The position numbers and the translations under genes are program-made. 64,000 nt of DNA from Rahnella sp. AA (GTDB lineage: Bacteria > Pseudomonadota > Gammaproteobacteria > Enterobacterales > Enterobacteriaceae), in the NCBI RefSeq assembly GCF_002834385.1, contig NZ_PITQ01000005.1, forward strand, positions 62,001-126,000. Direction: 5' to 3'. The notes beneath the pieces were generated by a model. That model worked only from the letters and a program-made list of their open reading frames with translations, was not told the origin of the DNA and searched no databases. This document shows, in pieces, positions 40,532 to 50,956 of this stretch. Within the stretch, counting starts at the first letter, position 1. Each line of letters begins with the position of its first letter.

Positions 40532-40553
40532 GGATACCGGAAGGAATTAACGA

Positions 40554-40823
40554 TTATTTGAACACTTCAGCCGTTGCGCTGATTTTCTTCTTCTCCTGAG
40601 CGGCGATAATCGCGAAATATTTACCCCCTTTTTCATCCGCCAGTTTTGCCAGCTCTTCTCTGGCATCCATTGGAGCCGTGTATTCATTGGTGGTCGTCAC
40701 CAGACCCAGGCTGGTATAGCCTTTGTCTTTCGCTTCTTCTTTCGTAATCAGATCAGCCGCCATTGCGTTGACTGAGAATAACCCTGCAAGAACTGCCGCA
40801 AAGATAATTTTGTTTGATTTCAT
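40554..40823 (-). CDS. DUF1471 (YhcN/BhsA/McbA) small periplasmic protein
   Basis: 89 residues with a signal peptide cleaved after NAMA (about residue 22). The mature part LITKEEAKDKGYTSLGLVTT...AREELAKLADEKGGKYFAIIAA is the DUF1471 pattern; family members respond to acid, peroxide, copper or biofilm conditions. Single-gene transcript, own terminator. Which paralogue it is cannot be told from this sequence alone. Confidence 0.88.
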   Translation of the reverse strand: MKSNKIIFAAVLAGLFSVNAMAADLITKEEAKDKGYTSLGLVTTTNEYTAPMDAREELAKLADEKGGKYFAIIAAQEKKKISATAEVFK

Positions 40824-41055
40824 GACAATACCTCTAAATTAGATGAATAATTCTCAAAGAAAGCAGTCAAGATATGAACGGAGGGTGGGTCTGTGCTGGT
40901 ATGAACCTTCCTGGTTAACCACCAGATTTCTCCCCAGAGACACAGACGGGCGGATGCAAAAGCGCCAGCCCCTCACCTCCGGCATCTATCGGCTTAAGTA
41001 TTAATCACCCTTCGGAATTAGCCAGAAACCAGTAATAAAATATTTACATTAATTA

Positions 41056-41826
41056 TCATTCTGCAACCAGGAACTGCTCGACAAGTTCACAAAAATCATC
41101 GGGATGAGAGATAAACGGTGCGTGAGCGGATTTTACAATAATTTCAGAACGGGATGCCGGGAGTAACCCGTCCAGCAAGGGCACCATTTTTCTTGGCACC
41201 AGGCCATCCAGTGCACCGTAAATACGCAATAATGGCACCGCCAGTTTTGTCATCGGCTGGCGCAGATCCACGCGTCGTAAAATCTCCAGCCCGCCGTTCA
41301 GCACATCGACAGGGGGCATCGGCAGATTAAGCACTATCGACTTCAGCAACCGCGCATCCTGACGCGCACTGTCACTGCCCAGGGTTTGCAAGGCCAGAAA
41401 ACGCTCGACCGTGCGCTGAAAATCCTCACTCAGCTGATGCTGGAATCCCTGCAACACATCAGGGCGGATCCCCGGCCAGTTCTCATGCGCACAGAAGCAC
41501 GGCGAAGAAGCCACGGTGATCAATTTTTCAACCCGCTCCGGCGCACTCAGCGCAATCTGAGTGGCCACCAGCCCGCCCAGCGACCAGCCCACCAGAGAGG
41601 CTTTCTCCGGCATAACGGCAAGAACGGCGTCCGCCATCTCTTCGAGCGTCATCGCGCCAAAACCTTCGCTGCGGCCATAGCCGGGCAAATCCACCAGATG
41701 CAGACAAAATTGCGGCGCAAGTCGCTCCGCGGTGTAACGCCACACTTCGGCATTCAGCCCCCATCCGTGAAGCAGCACAAGATGGCGATCTCCTTCGCCG
41801 ATTGTCTCCCGGTAAAGCTTGTTCAT
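41056..41826 (-). CDS. bioH: Pimeloyl-[ACP] methyl ester esterase BioH
   Basis: 256 residues from ATG 41826, exactly the E. coli length; an upstream in-frame ATG at 41871 overlaps the divergent gntX. Alpha/beta hydrolase: nucleophile S82 in GWSLGG, acid in YGALDGLVP, His in [10 protein letters not shown]. It removes the methyl group from pimeloyl-ACP methyl ester, ending the disguised fatty-acid stage of biotin synthesis. Divergent from gntX as in E. coli. Confidence 0.95.
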   Translation of the reverse strand: MNKLYRETIGEGDRHLVLLHGWGLNAEVWRYTAERLAPQFCLHLVDLPGYGRSEGFGAMTLEEMADAVLAVMPEKASLVGWSLGGLVATQIALSAPERVEKLITVASSPCFCAHENWPGIRPDVLQGFQHQLSEDFQRTVERFLALQTLGSDSARQDARLLKSIVLNLPMPPVDVLNGGLEILRRVDLRQPMTKLAVPLLRIYGALDGLVPRKMVPLLDGLLPASRSEIIVKSAHAPFISHPDDFCELVEQFLVAE

Positions 41827-41872
41827 AGCGTATTGTCCGTGTCTGTCTGAATGGCAAAAGGAACCCGCCACT

Positions 41873-42562
41873 ATGCTAACAATTGCCAGCCGCTGTTGGC
41901 TATGCCAGTGTCCGCTGCACCTTGCAGTTCAGGGGATTTGCAGCCTGTGTCTGAAACACCTGCCGCCAGCGCCGCCCTATTGCCCGCGCTGCGGGTTGCC
42001 CAGTGCCGGTGGTAATCTCGATTGCGGGCGCTGCCTGCTGAAACCTCCGCCGTGGGACGCACTGATTTTCGCCAGCCCGTATGAGCCGCCGGTCAGCGGG
42101 CTGGTGCTGCGGCTGAAATTCTCCAATCTTCCCGAGCTGGATACCCCGCTTGCGCGCCTGCTCCTGTTGCGCTGGCTGGCGCGCTGGCGATCCGGCAATC
42201 TGCCGAGGCCCGAGGTGCTGCTCAGCGTACCTTTGCACCAGAAACGCTATTTTTCGCGTGGTTACAATCAGAGCGAACTGCTTGCACGTCCGCTGGCGCG
42301 CTGGCTGCATTGTCAATATCTCCCCGGAGCCTTAACCCGTGACCGGCAGACGGTATCCCAGCAAAGCCTGACCGAACGGGAAAGAAAATGGAATTTACGT
42401 AAAGCGTTCACCTGCCATGCGAACCTGCGGGGTAAGCATGTAATGCTGCTCGATGATGTAGTGACCACTGGCAGTACGGTGCGTGAAATAGGCAAAATTC
42501 TGCACAATCAGGGAGTTGCCTCACTGCAAATTGCCTGTATTTGCCGTACCTTACAAAAGTGA
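41873..42562 (+). CDS. gntX: ComF/GntX-type phosphoribosyltransferase-like protein
   Basis: 229 residues from ATG 41873, with AAAAGGAA upstream. An N-terminal zinc-ribbon has four Cys pairs (CWLC, CSLC, CPRC, CGRC); the PRTase domain ends with [12 protein letters not shown], the ribose-phosphate loop. Related to competence ComF. Its role in gluconate use in E. coli is poorly defined. Lies between bioH and nfuA, the conserved position. Confidence 0.93.
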   Translation: MLTIASRCWLCQCPLHLAVQGICSLCLKHLPPAPPYCPRCGLPSAGGNLDCGRCLLKPPPWDALIFASPYEPPVSGLVLRLKFSNLPELDTPLARLLLLRWLARWRSGNLPRPEVLLSVPLHQKRYFSRGYNQSELLARPLARWLHCQYLPGALTRDRQTVSQQSLTERERKWNLRKAFTCHANLRGKHVMLLDDVVTTGSTVREIGKILHNQGVASLQIACICRTLQK

Positions 42563-42595
42563 GCACATGCTGCTAAAACAGCGGCAACGTGAAAG

Positions 42596-42647
42596 ATGAC
42601 GGGTAAAAGTAAAGGGCGTATTATAACCAACTAGAGTAGTCAACTAT
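42596..42647 (+). promoter_or_regulatory. nfuA promoter with IscR type 1-like site
   Basis: -35 ATGACG (42596-42601), 17 bp, -10 TATTAT (42619-42624). The 25 bases 42623-42647 (ATAACCAACT...AGTCAACTAT) fit the IscR type 1 motif (ATA..YGACT...AGTC...TAT) at about 21 positions and overlap the -10 and start site, so [2Fe-2S]-IscR would repress. nfuA is a known IscR target in E. coli. Confidence 0.65.
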
Positions 42648-42659
42648 TGAGCGAATGTT

Positions 42660-43235
42660 ATGATCCTTATTACCGATGCTGCCCAAGAGCACTTTGCCAA
42701 ATTGCTGGCAAACCAGGAAGAAGGCACCCAAATCCGCGTATTCGTGATCAATCCCGGTACGCCGACCGCAGAATGCGGTGTCTCTTATTGCCCGCCAGAC
42801 GCCGTGGAAGCGACGGATACCGAACTGAAGTTCGAGAAACTGTCTGCTTTCGTCGATGAACTCAGCGCGCCTTATCTGCAGGATGCCGTGATTGATTTCG
42901 TCACCGATCAGCTCGGTTCCCAGCTCACGCTGAAAGCACCTAACGCAAAAATGCGTAAAGTGTCTGATGATGCGCCGCTGATGGAACGTGTTGAATATCA
43001 GTTGCAGTCGCAGATTAACCCGCAACTGGCCAGCCACGGTGGCCGTGTTTCCCTGATGGAAATCACCGACGATGGTATTGCTGTTCTGCAGTTCGGCGGC
43101 GGTTGTAACGGTTGTTCTATGATTGATGTCACTCTGAAAGACGGCATCGAGAAAGAACTGCTGCAAAACTTCCCGGAACTGAAAGGCGTTCGTGACCTGA
43201 CCGAACACCAGCGCGGCGAGCACTCTTTCTACTGA
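42660..43235 (+). CDS. nfuA: Fe/S biogenesis protein NfuA
   Basis: 191 residues, the E. coli length. N-terminal degenerate A-type (IscA-like) domain retains SYCPP but lacks the usual three Cys; the C-terminal Nfu domain has GGGCNGCS with C149 and C152, which assemble a [4Fe-4S] cluster in the dimer and pass it to targets such as lipoyl synthase and aconitase. It is important under oxidative and iron stress, consistent with the IscR-like site in front. Confidence 0.97.
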   Translation: MILITDAAQEHFAKLLANQEEGTQIRVFVINPGTPTAECGVSYCPPDAVEATDTELKFEKLSAFVDELSAPYLQDAVIDFVTDQLGSQLTLKAPNAKMRKVSDDAPLMERVEYQLQSQINPQLASHGGRVSLMEITDDGIAVLQFGGGCNGCSMIDVTLKDGIEKELLQNFPELKGVRDLTEHQRGEHSFY

Positions 43236-43260
43236 TTAACCGTTAATCAGACAGAATGTA

Positions 43261-43290
43261 AAAAGCACCCTTCCGTTGGGTGCTTTTTTT
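43261..43290. terminator. Bidirectional terminator after nfuA
   Basis: 10-bp stem AAAAGCACCC (43261-43270) / GGGTGCTTTT (43278-43287) plus T3 on the plus side; the A4 serves the other direction. Confidence 0.88.
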
Positions 43291-43310
43291 ATGGTTTGAA
43301 TACGGGTGTC

Positions 43311-43430
43311 GCCATTAATACCCCACCCCAACCCTCCCCTTCGCAGGGGAGGGAGTTGCCCGAAGCCGCTTTCCAGGTTTGGCTTTTAGCTCCTCCCCCT
43401 GCGAAGGGGGAGGTTGGGAGGGGGTTTAGC
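43311..43430. repeat. REPIN-like element, copy 1 (runs into malQ)
   Basis: 120 bp made of two palindromic ends in inverted orientation: CTCCCC...GGGGAG near 43335-43352 and CCTCCCCC...GGGGGAGG near 43393-43412, each continued outward by ACCCTCC/GGAGGGGG-type sequence. A second copy lies at 48104-48204 in the same orientation; the first ~45 bases of the two differ at only two positions. The right end codes for the last 14 residues of malQ. Confidence 0.85.
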
Positions 43431-45518
43431 AGACGACTCAGAAGTTGCTAACCGTCGGCGGTTCAAATCTGCCAGCAGCAAATTAATGTGCTCATCGCTG
43501 AACAACGCTTCCAGGGTGTGCGTCAGTTTTCGCCGCCAGTTAGGGTATTCAGTGTTTGTGCCAGGCACGTTAACCGGCGTCGACATATCCAGCCAGTCTT
43601 CCGGTTGCAGCCCGAGCAGCGCACTGGCGCTGTCCGCCAGATAACGCTGTAAACCCCGGTTCAGCACCGGCGTCATCGGCATTTTTGCCGCCGTGTGCCC
43701 GGTGGATTTCGGCACACAATGCGTCAGGTGCAACGCATCCAGCAGCCCCTGTTTGCTTCGCTCGCGTTCAGCACGCAACTTTTCCAGCACCAGTGGATCC
43801 GGATAGACGCCCAGCGTGGCACCCAGCGTTAAATCCCCGCCTTCCCAGTAGCCGCGCAAGGTCGGTAAATCATGCGTAGTCACCGTCGCCATCGCCTGAA
43901 CGACATAGTTTTCAGGCGGCCGATAGGTGAAGGTTTTATCGTGCTCGAAATACAGCACTTTGTAGGAATAGACGCCGCTTTCACGCAGGCTGGCGACAAT
44001 TTCTTTTGGCACAGTCCCCAGATCTTCACCAATCACCATGCACTGATGCCGCTGGCTTTCCAGCGCCAGCACGCCGAGCAGATCTTCCAGCGGATAACGG
44101 ACATACGCGCCGTTGCCAGCCTCTTCGTCAAACGGGATCCACCACAGACGCAGCAGCCCCATAACATGGTCGATGCGCAAAGCCCCGCATTCCGCCATAT
44201 TTGCACGCAGCAAATCGATAAACGGCTGATAGGCACGGGCTTTCATTTCGTGAGGGTCAATGGGCGGAAGCCCCCAGTTTTGCCCCTGTGGCCCCAGAAT
44301 ATCCGGCGGTGCACCAATCGTCGCATTCAGACAATACAACGACGGATCTGACCAGGTTTCCGCACCACCTTCCGCCACGCCGACCGCCAGATCACGATAC
44401 AAACCCAGCGGCATCTCCAGCTCCACACTACGCTGATAACACGCTGAAAATTGCGTATGCGCCAGCCACTGCAGCCACTGGTAGAACTCAATTTCACCGG
44501 CATAATGCTGGCTGAATTCCGCCACATCCGCCCCTCTGGCGTCACGATAAGCGTCGGGCCATACCGGCCAGCCCCACAATCCCAGATCTAAATCCCGCAG
44601 ATGAACATGCAGCGCATCGAACAGCGCCTGCTGTCGCAAACTTTCGCCGCCCAGCAGCACAAAACGACGGAAATCCCGCTTGCGCTGGCTGGCTTCCGGC
44701 AGTTCACCAAAGAGCGGCCACGCCAGTTTCAGCGCATTTAATTTCAGCCGCATCACCAGCGGATAATCAACAAACTCGGTGCTGCGCGCCTGCAACAATG
44801 CATCGTGCGTTTCGATGGAATGCCACCAGCTTTGTGCCAAATCGCTGGCGGTAAATTCTTCCACCGTATTCACGTCGATGTACGCCAGATTCAGCCAGCG
44901 GCGTGAGGACGGGCTGTACGGGCTGGCGCTCAGAGGATTGGCCGGATACAGCGCGTGTATCGGGTTCAGCCCGACGAACGCGCCGCCGCGCAGGCCGACT
45001 TCTTCCACCATTTTTTTCAGGTCGCCAAAATCGCCGACGCCCCAGTTATTTTCCGACCGCAGCGTGTATAACTGAATCGTCGCCCCCCACAGTTTTTTGC
45101 CTTCAAGCAGCGCGGGCGGCTCATAACAGCGCGGCGGCACAACAATAATCCGGCAAGACCAGATTTTGTCGTTTTGTGATAATGTCAGCTGATGGTAACC
45201 CGTTGGCAATCCGGCACTGAGATTCAGAACCTTGCCAACCTCAACGACCCCCTCCGTCTGGTCGCCGTTTTCAAGCGTAAATTGCCAGCCAAATGCACCG
45301 CTGCCCTCCGGGGCCAGCAGCACTTTTTTGCCTTCCGTAAACACTTTTACCGCAGGCAAAGGCGTGACCTCGGGCACATCTTCCGGATCACGCCCCATGG
45401 CCGCCAGCAGCGATGCCCGCGTTTCGTTGGACACCGTTTCCACTTCATCCGACATATTGATAAAACTGTCTAAAATACCTGCCCGGCGTGCGGCCTCAAC
45501 AAGTTGCTTATCCTCCAT
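43386..45518 (-). CDS. malQ: 4-alpha-glucanotransferase (amylomaltase)
   Basis: 710 residues from ATG 45518 (AGGAGC just upstream); the frame extends to 45629 inside malP. GH77 enzyme joining and disproportionating maltodextrins while releasing glucose, in the cytoplasm. Visible: ALYPANPLSASPYSPSSRRW, ALRIDHVMGLLRLWW (nucleophile Asp) and IGEDLGTVP (acid/base Glu), TTHDLPTLRGYW. The natural C-terminus appears to end near NRRRLATSES; the last 14 codons (AKPPPNLPLRRGRS) come from the dispersed repeat at 43386-43430. Operon with malP (8 bp gap). Confidence 0.95.
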   Translation of the reverse strand: MEDKQLVEAARRAGILDSFINMSDEVETVSNETRASLLAAMGRDPEDVPEVTPLPAVKVFTEGKKVLLAPEGSGAFGWQFTLENGDQTEGVVEVGKVLNLSAGLPTGYHQLTLSQNDKIWSCRIIVVPPRCYEPPALLEGKKLWGATIQLYTLRSENNWGVGDFGDLKKMVEEVGLRGGAFVGLNPIHALYPANPLSASPYSPSSRRWLNLAYIDVNTVEEFTASDLAQSWWHSIETHDALLQARSTEFVDYPLVMRLKLNALKLAWPLFGELPEASQRKRDFRRFVLLGGESLRQQALFDALHVHLRDLDLGLWGWPVWPDAYRDARGADVAEFSQHYAGEIEFYQWLQWLAHTQFSACYQRSVELEMPLGLYRDLAVGVAEGGAETWSDPSLYCLNATIGAPPDILGPQGQNWGLPPIDPHEMKARAYQPFIDLLRANMAECGALRIDHVMGLLRLWWIPFDEEAGNGAYVRYPLEDLLGVLALESQRHQCMVIGEDLGTVPKEIVASLRESGVYSYKVLYFEHDKTFTYRPPENYVVQAMATVTTHDLPTLRGYWEGGDLTLGATLGVYPDPLVLEKLRAERERSKQGLLDALHLTHCVPKSTGHTAAKMPMTPVLNRGLQRYLADSASALLGLQPEDWLDMSTPVNVPGTNTEYPNWRRKLTHTLEALFSDEHINLLLADLNRRRLATSESSAKPPPNLPLRRGRS

Positions 45519-45526
45519 GCCTGCTC

Positions 45527-47941
45527 CTAACGTTTTACCTGCCAGATACGTTGCTGATAATCGCGGATAGAACGATCGGCGCTGAACATCCCGACGCGTG
45601 CGGTGTTGAGCAGCGTGCGGCGCGTCCATTCGTCAGCGTTGCGATACAATTCATCGACCCGTTTTTGCGCTTCGCAATACTGCGCAAAATCCGCCAGTAC
45701 CAGATACGGATCGCCGCCATCGAGCAGGCTGTTGAGCATCAGATCGAAAGCCTTTTTATCGCCGTTGGCATAAAAACCGCTGGCCAGTTCATCGAGAATC
45801 GCCTTGAGATGTTTGTCTTTTTTCACCACGGCTTTCGGCTTATAGCCTTTCTTCAGCTCGGCTTTCACTTCATCAACGGTCAGGCCAAAGATGAAAATAT
45901 TGTCTTCGCCCACCTGCTCGGCAATTTCGACATTTGCGCCGTCCAGCGTGCCGACGGTCAGCGCGCCGTTAAGCGCCAGCTTCATGTTGCCGGTGCCCGA
46001 CGCTTCTTTCCCTGCCGTTGAAATCTGCTCGGAAACGTCCGCCGCCGGGATCATCAGTTCCGCTACCGACACGCAATAATCCGGGATAAATACCACTTTG
46101 ATTCGATCGGCCACGATCGGATCGTTGTTGATCTTCTCCGCGACCTGATTGATCGCATAAATGATATTTTTTGCCAGGTAATAGCCGGGCGCCGCTTTGG
46201 CACCAAACAGGAAAACTCGCGGCATGATATCGAGTTTCGGGTTGTCGCGGATCTGGCGGTAAAGCGAAAGAATGTGCAGCAGGTTGAGATGCTGACGTTT
46301 GTATTCGTGCAGGCGCTTAATCTGTACATCGAAAATGGCATCCGGATTGAGTTTGATGCCCATGCGATGCCAGACGTATTCCGCCAGCCGGACTTTGTTG
46401 TCGTGCTTGATTTTGCGGTAGTGCTTACAGAATTTTTTATCTTTAACGCCGTCTTCCAGGCCTTTCAGCAGATCCAGATTATTCACCCAGGAATCCGTTT
46501 TCAGGCGCTCATCAATCAGAGCGGAAAGCGCCGGATTACACTGTTTCAGCCAGCGGCGCGGTGTGATGCCGTTGGTGACGTTGTGGAATTTTTCCGGCCA
46601 CAACTGGTGATATTCCGGGAACAGATCTTTGACGACCAGGTCGGAATGCAACGCCGCCACGCCGTTTACCGCAAAACCGGCGACCACGCAGAGGTTCGCC
46701 ATCCTTACCTGTTTGTCGTGATGCACGGCCAGTTTCGCCCAAACCGCCTCATCGCCCGGCCAGGTTTTGCTGACCAGCTTTTTGAAATTGGCGTTGATTT
46801 GTTTGATGATTTGGAAATGTCGCGGCAAAAGGCTGCGCACCAGGCTTTCGTCCCAGGTTTCCAGCGCTTCCGGCATTAACGTGTGGTTGGTATACGCAAA
46901 CGTGCGGCTGGTGATGTGCCAGGCATCGTTCCAGCTCAGCTGATGTTCGTCGAGCAAAACGCGCAGCATTTCCGGGATCGCGATGGTCGGATGGGTATCG
47001 TTGAGCTGAATCACTTCGTAATCCGGCAGCTCGCTGATTTTGCGGCCAAGGAAATGGTGACGCCGTAAAATATCCGCCACCGAACAGGCGCATTGGAAAT
47101 ATTGCTGCATCAGGCGCAGGCGTTTACCGGCCTGATGGTTGTCATTCGGATACAGCACTTTAGTGAGTTTGGCCGCATCAATGCCCTGCTGCTCGGCTTT
47201 GAGAAACTCGCCGTCATTGAATTTTTCGAGATCAAACGGGTGCGGATGCGTGGCTTCCCATAAACGCAGCGGCTGCGTAATTCCGTTGCGATACCCCATC
47301 ACCGGCAAATCCCAGGCTTCGCCGCGCAGCGTAAATTCGGGTTCCCAGCGGGAAACACCCTGTTCGTTCTTCACGATTTTCCCGCCAATGCCGACATTCA
47401 CGGCCAGAGAGCTGTTATGGCGGAACCACGGATATTCACTGCGGTGCCAGTCATCCGGCGACTCTTTTTGTTTGCCATCGACAAAGCGCTGACGGAACAA
47501 ACCATACTGATAATTCAGGCCGTAGCCGGTGCCCGGTTGCCCGACCGATGCCATCGCATCAAGATAACAGGCCGCCAGACGCCCGAGCCCGCCGTTACCG
47601 AGCGCCGGATCGATTTCTTCTTCAAGCAGGTCTGTCAGGTTGATATCAAACGGCTCAAGCGCGCTGGCAATTTTTTCGTACCAGCCGAGGTTAATCAGGT
47701 TATTACCGGTCAGACGCCCGACCAGAAATTCCATCGATATGTAGTTAACGTGACGGGTGATCTTTTTACTTTTACTGCTCACGGACTCATTTTGCGGCGG
47801 GAGTTGTTCAGCCACGGCGGCGCTGACCGCGTGCCACCATTGATGCCGGGTCATGTCCCTGGCTGAAGTGAGTCCAAACGCTTGCCACTGGCGGGTTAGC
47901 GCCGCCAAAAAAACATCCTGCTTGAGCGTGATTTTCGACAT
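45527..47941 (-). CDS. malP: Maltodextrin phosphorylase
   Basis: 804 residues (E. coli 797). GT35 enzyme cutting maltodextrins with phosphate to glucose-1-phosphate. The PLP lysine is K654 in [15 protein letters not shown]; other conserved parts are [15 protein letters not shown] and [12 protein letters not shown]. It leads malQ. In E. coli the activator malT is divergent from malP; here a REPIN-like element and the ula operon lie upstream, and no malT is in the window. Confidence 0.97.
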   Translation of the reverse strand: MSKITLKQDVFLAALTRQWQAFGLTSARDMTRHQWWHAVSAAVAEQLPPQNESVSSKSKKITRHVNYISMEFLVGRLTGNNLINLGWYEKIASALEPFDINLTDLLEEEIDPALGNGGLGRLAACYLDAMASVGQPGTGYGLNYQYGLFRQRFVDGKQKESPDDWHRSEYPWFRHNSSLAVNVGIGGKIVKNEQGVSRWEPEFTLRGEAWDLPVMGYRNGITQPLRLWEATHPHPFDLEKFNDGEFLKAEQQGIDAAKLTKVLYPNDNHQAGKRLRLMQQYFQCACSVADILRRHHFLGRKISELPDYEVIQLNDTHPTIAIPEMLRVLLDEHQLSWNDAWHITSRTFAYTNHTLMPEALETWDESLVRSLLPRHFQIIKQINANFKKLVSKTWPGDEAVWAKLAVHHDKQVRMANLCVVAGFAVNGVAALHSDLVVKDLFPEYHQLWPEKFHNVTNGITPRRWLKQCNPALSALIDERLKTDSWVNNLDLLKGLEDGVKDKKFCKHYRKIKHDNKVRLAEYVWHRMGIKLNPDAIFDVQIKRLHEYKRQHLNLLHILSLYRQIRDNPKLDIMPRVFLFGAKAAPGYYLAKNIIYAINQVAEKINNDPIVADRIKVVFIPDYCVSVAELMIPAADVSEQISTAGKEASGTGNMKLALNGALTVGTLDGANVEIAEQVGEDNIFIFGLTVDEVKAELKKGYKPKAVVKKDKHLKAILDELASGFYANGDKKAFDLMLNSLLDGGDPYLVLADFAQYCEAQKRVDELYRNADEWTRRTLLNTARVGMFSADRSIRDYQQRIWQVKR

Positions 47942-47992
47942 AGGGCAGTCTCTTTTCTGTCAGTGGGGACGGAGTGTTTCCGTGAGAAAAAA

Positions 47993-48008
47993 TGTGATCC
48001 AGGCACCT
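47993..48008 (-). promoter_or_regulatory. Possible CRP half-strong site upstream of malP
   Basis: TGTGA-TCCAGG-CACCT has one perfect CRP half (TGTGA) and a weak second. It lies ~52 bp upstream of the malP ATG. MalT boxes could not be identified with confidence. Confidence 0.3.
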
Positions 48009-48103
48009 TTATGTATAAACCCAATGCCGAAAAAATGCTCACTGTCTGAACGGCAAAAAATGCATGAAATCATGTCTGAGGGAGTTTCGGCGTGGCCGGA
48101 GAT

Positions 48104-48204
48104 GCCATTAATACCCCACCTCAACCCTCCCCTTCGCAGGGGAGGGAGCTGATCGAGTTTTTTGCGCCTCCACCTGGGAAGGGGATGTTGGGAGGGGGTT
48201 TGGC
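48104..48204. repeat. REPIN-like element, copy 2, between ulaF and malP
   Basis: 101 bp with the same inverted palindromic ends as 43311-43430: left end CTCCCC...GGGGAG near 48127-48144, right end with CCACC...GGGGATG degenerated and GGAGGGGGTTTGGC closing. It sits in the convergent-free gap between the 5' side of malP and the 3' end of ulaF. Confidence 0.85.
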
Positions 48205-48233
48205 TGGCAATTCAGAACTTATGTAATGGTTTT

Positions 48234-48923
48234 CTATTTTTGCCCGTAATAGGCATCCGGCCCGTGTTTGCGGCTGAAGTGTTTGTGCAGCAGATAATCA
48301 TCCATTGGGTGCTGCGGGCGTTGCAATATACCGGTGATCCACGCCATTTTCGCGACTTCCTCCAGCACAACAGCGTTATGCACCGCCAGCTCCGGCGTGG
48401 TTCCCCAGCAGAACGGGCCGTGCTGCGCCACCAGAATGCCGGGCATGTGCAGCGGGTTAATGCCTTCCAGCGTTTGGGCAATCACCTTGCCGGTTTCCAG
48501 CTCGTATTCACCGGCCACTTCTTCACGCGACAACGGGCGTGTGCACGGAATAGCGCCCGCGAAATAATCCGCATGCGTGGTGCCTAACGCGGGAATGGCA
48601 ACACCAGCCTGTGCCCACGATGTGGCATGGGTAGAATGGGTATGCACAATGCCGCCAAGTTCAGGGAAACGGGCGTAAAGCTCGAGATGCGTGGCGGTAT
48701 CCGATGACGGCCTGTAACGCCCTTCCACCACTTCACCGCGCAAATTCACGACCACCATATCGCTGGCCTGCATTTTTTCGTATTCCACACCGCTCGGCTT
48801 GATGACCACCAGCCCGCGCTCGCGGTCGATTCCGCTGACATTGCCCCAGGTAAACGTCACCAGACCGTACGCAGGCAGCGCCATATTCGCTTCAAAAACA
48901 CGTTGTTTCAGTGATTCCGTCAT
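48234..48923 (-). CDS. ulaF: L-ribulose-5-phosphate 4-epimerase UlaF
   Basis: 229 residues, class II aldolase/epimerase fold. Metal His ligands in [10 protein letters not shown] and the conserved GNVSG and KPSGVEY loops are visible. It turns L-ribulose-5-P into D-xylulose-5-P, the last step of anaerobic ascorbate use, which feeds the pentose phosphate pathway. AraD is a paralogue; context of ulaA-E assigns UlaF. Overlaps ulaE by 4 bases. Confidence 0.94.
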   Translation of the reverse strand: MTESLKQRVFEANMALPAYGLVTFTWGNVSGIDRERGLVVIKPSGVEYEKMQASDMVVVNLRGEVVEGRYRPSSDTATHLELYARFPELGGIVHTHSTHATSWAQAGVAIPALGTTHADYFAGAIPCTRPLSREEVAGEYELETGKVIAQTLEGINPLHMPGILVAQHGPFCWGTTPELAVHNAVVLEEVAKMAWITGILQRPQHPMDDYLLHKHFSRKHGPDAYYGQK

Positions 48924-49780
48924 GCCACTTCTCCCATATCCAGCCCGGCTTTCTGCATTTTATCCACGACCCAGGCGCGTGCGTTGCGGACTTCCTGCAT
49001 CGGGTCGGCAGCGGTTTCACTCCACATTTCGATTAAATACGGCCCGCGATAGCCGCTCTTTTGTAGCGTTTCGAAGCAACGCTCAAACTCAACGACGCCG
49101 CTGCCAAACGGTACATTTTTGAATACGCCCGGCTGCGTATCTTTAATGTGTACCGCAACGATGTGCCCGGCACCGCTCGCCAGTTCCATCTGCACGTCGT
49201 TATCCCAGGCGGATAAATTGCCGATGTCCGGATACAGCTGGAACCACGGGTTATTCAGGTAATGCGTATATCCCAACGCTTTGCTGATCGAATTCATCAG
49301 CGGGTAATCCATGATTTCCATCGCCAGCGTGACCTGCGCCCGGCTGGCCATTTCCACGGATTCCTGCAAACCGGCACGGAAACGCTCACGGGTATGATCG
49401 TTGGCCTGCTGGTAATAGACGTCATAACCGGCGAGCTGAATGACGCGGATGCCTAAATCCTGCGCCAGCACGATGGCTTTAAGCATGATTTCCAGCCCCT
49501 GATTACGGGTTTCATCGTCTTCAGAGCCCAGCGGGAAACGCCGGTGCGCGCTCAGGCACATCGACGGAATGCGGATGCCGGTGCGCGAAATCGCATCGAC
49601 AACCAGCAAACGTTGCTCGCGTGACCAGTCAAGCCGCGCCAACCGGCTATCGGTTTCATCGACCGACATCTCGACGAAATCAAAACCCAGCTCTTTCGCC
49701 AGCGTCAGGCGCATCAGCCAGTCTTCGCCCGCAGGCAAAGCTTTTTCATAGATCCCGAGTGGAACGGCTTTATGCATCAT
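48920..49780 (-). CDS. ulaE: L-xylulose-5-phosphate 3-epimerase UlaE
   Basis: 286 residues, xylose-isomerase-like TIM barrel. Motifs: [38 protein letters not shown] (metal Glu), [11 protein letters not shown] (His), and a terminal YLIEMWSE (Glu). Converts L-xylulose-5-P to L-ribulose-5-P. 10 bp after ulaD. Confidence 0.94.
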   Translation of the reverse strand: MMHKAVPLGIYEKALPAGEDWLMRLTLAKELGFDFVEMSVDETDSRLARLDWSREQRLLVVDAISRTGIRIPSMCLSAHRRFPLGSEDDETRNQGLEIMLKAIVLAQDLGIRVIQLAGYDVYYQQANDHTRERFRAGLQESVEMASRAQVTLAMEIMDYPLMNSISKALGYTHYLNNPWFQLYPDIGNLSAWDNDVQMELASGAGHIVAVHIKDTQPGVFKNVPFGSGVVEFERCFETLQKSGYRGPYLIEMWSETAADPMQEVRNARAWVVDKMQKAGLDMGEVA

Positions 49781-49790
49781 GCGATTTCCC

Positions 49791-50447
49791 TTAGCCCCAG
49801 AGCTGGCTGATGGATTTTTTGAACTGACGCGCCGCGTCTACAGGGTCTTTTGCGTCACGGATACTGCGTCCTGCGATGAAGACGTGAACCGGAATGTCTT
49901 TAAACAGCGGCAAATCTTCCAGCACCAGACCGCCCGTGATCGTGACCTTAAAGCCCATATCGGAAAGACGCTTGATCGCCGTGATATCGGCATCGCTCCA
50001 CGCCACACCGGCGGCCTGAGCATCGCGGCTGCGGTGATAAACCACCTGCTGAATGCCCGCGTCATGCCATTCCTGCGCCTGCTCCCACGTCCAGTAACCG
50101 GTCAGCTCAATCTGCACGTCGCCGCCAAATTCTTTCGCCACGCCCAGCGCGCCTTTGGTGGTATTAATGTCAGCACAGCAAATCACGGTGACCCAGTCGG
50201 CGTTGGCTTCAAAACACATGCGTGAGAGGATTTTACCCGCGTCGGCAATTTTGGCGTCAGCCAGCACGATTTTTTCCGGATAAAGCGCTTTCAGGTCACG
50301 CACCGCGCGCACGCCTTCAGCCACGCACAGGATGGTGCCGACTTCAATAATGTCGACTTCACTGGCAATCAGACGTGTGGTTTTGTATGCGTCGTCCATT
50401 GACTGGTTATCGAGCGCGACCTGCAACATCGGTAATGAATGAGACAT
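49791..50447 (-). CDS. ulaD: 3-keto-L-gulonate-6-phosphate decarboxylase UlaD
   Basis: 218 residues from ATG 50447 (AAGGA upstream); the frame runs on to 50507. OMP-decarboxylase superfamily barrel: [26 protein letters not shown] with the conserved Asp-x-Lys-x-x-Asp, and [20 protein letters not shown] phosphate loops. Makes L-xylulose-5-P with loss of CO2, metal-assisted. Confidence 0.95.
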   Translation of the reverse strand: MSHSLPMLQVALDNQSMDDAYKTTRLIASEVDIIEVGTILCVAEGVRAVRDLKALYPEKIVLADAKIADAGKILSRMCFEANADWVTVICCADINTTKGALGVAKEFGGDVQIELTGYWTWEQAQEWHDAGIQQVVYHRSRDAQAAGVAWSDADITAIKRLSDMGFKVTITGGLVLEDLPLFKDIPVHVFIAGRSIRDAKDPVDAARQFKKSISQLWG

Positions 50448-50463
50448 GTTGGTTTTCCTTACT

Positions 50464-50946
50464 TTAGTAAGCCTGGGACGCCTCAGCGTCTGCGGAGGTT
50501 TTATCAATTAAATCCAGTACCTGCTGCGCTGTCGTACAATCACGCAGACGATCAAAATTGGCTTCATCTTCAAACAGATTCACGACCTGCATGATGCCCA
50601 CCTCCTGATGTACGTTGGCATCGACGGCGGCGAGCGTGATCAAGATATCCACCGGATCGTTATCCTCATGGTTGAACACCAGTGGCTTTTTCAGCGTAAC
50701 CAGCGCGAAACCGGTTTTTTTGACGCCCTCTTCCGGGCGGCCATGCGGCATGGCCAGGCCCGGCGCAATCACGAAGTAAGGCCCGAAACGCTCAACGCCA
50801 TCCAGAATCGCCTGGTAATAGCGTGGCTCGACGACATCGGCAGCGACCAGCATATCGACACCAATTTTCACCGCTTCCTGCCAGGTTTCTGCCTCCGCCT
50901 TCAGGCAAATCGAGTTATTCCCGGCCAGCGAATCTCGCAGTTTCAT
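50464..50946 (-). CDS. ulaC: Ascorbate PTS EIIA component UlaC
   Basis: 160 residues, mannitol/fructose-type EIIA. The phosphorylated His lies in [15 protein letters not shown]. It passes phosphate from HPr to UlaB. AAGGAG is upstream of the ATG. Cytoplasmic partner of UlaA/UlaB. Confidence 0.95.
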   Translation of the reverse strand: MKLRDSLAGNNSICLKAEAETWQEAVKIGVDMLVAADVVEPRYYQAILDGVERFGPYFVIAPGLAMPHGRPEEGVKKTGFALVTLKKPLVFNHEDNDPVDILITLAAVDANVHQEVGIMQVVNLFEDEANFDRLRDCTTAQQVLDLIDKTSADAEASQAY

Positions 50947-50956
50947 TGCGCGCTCC

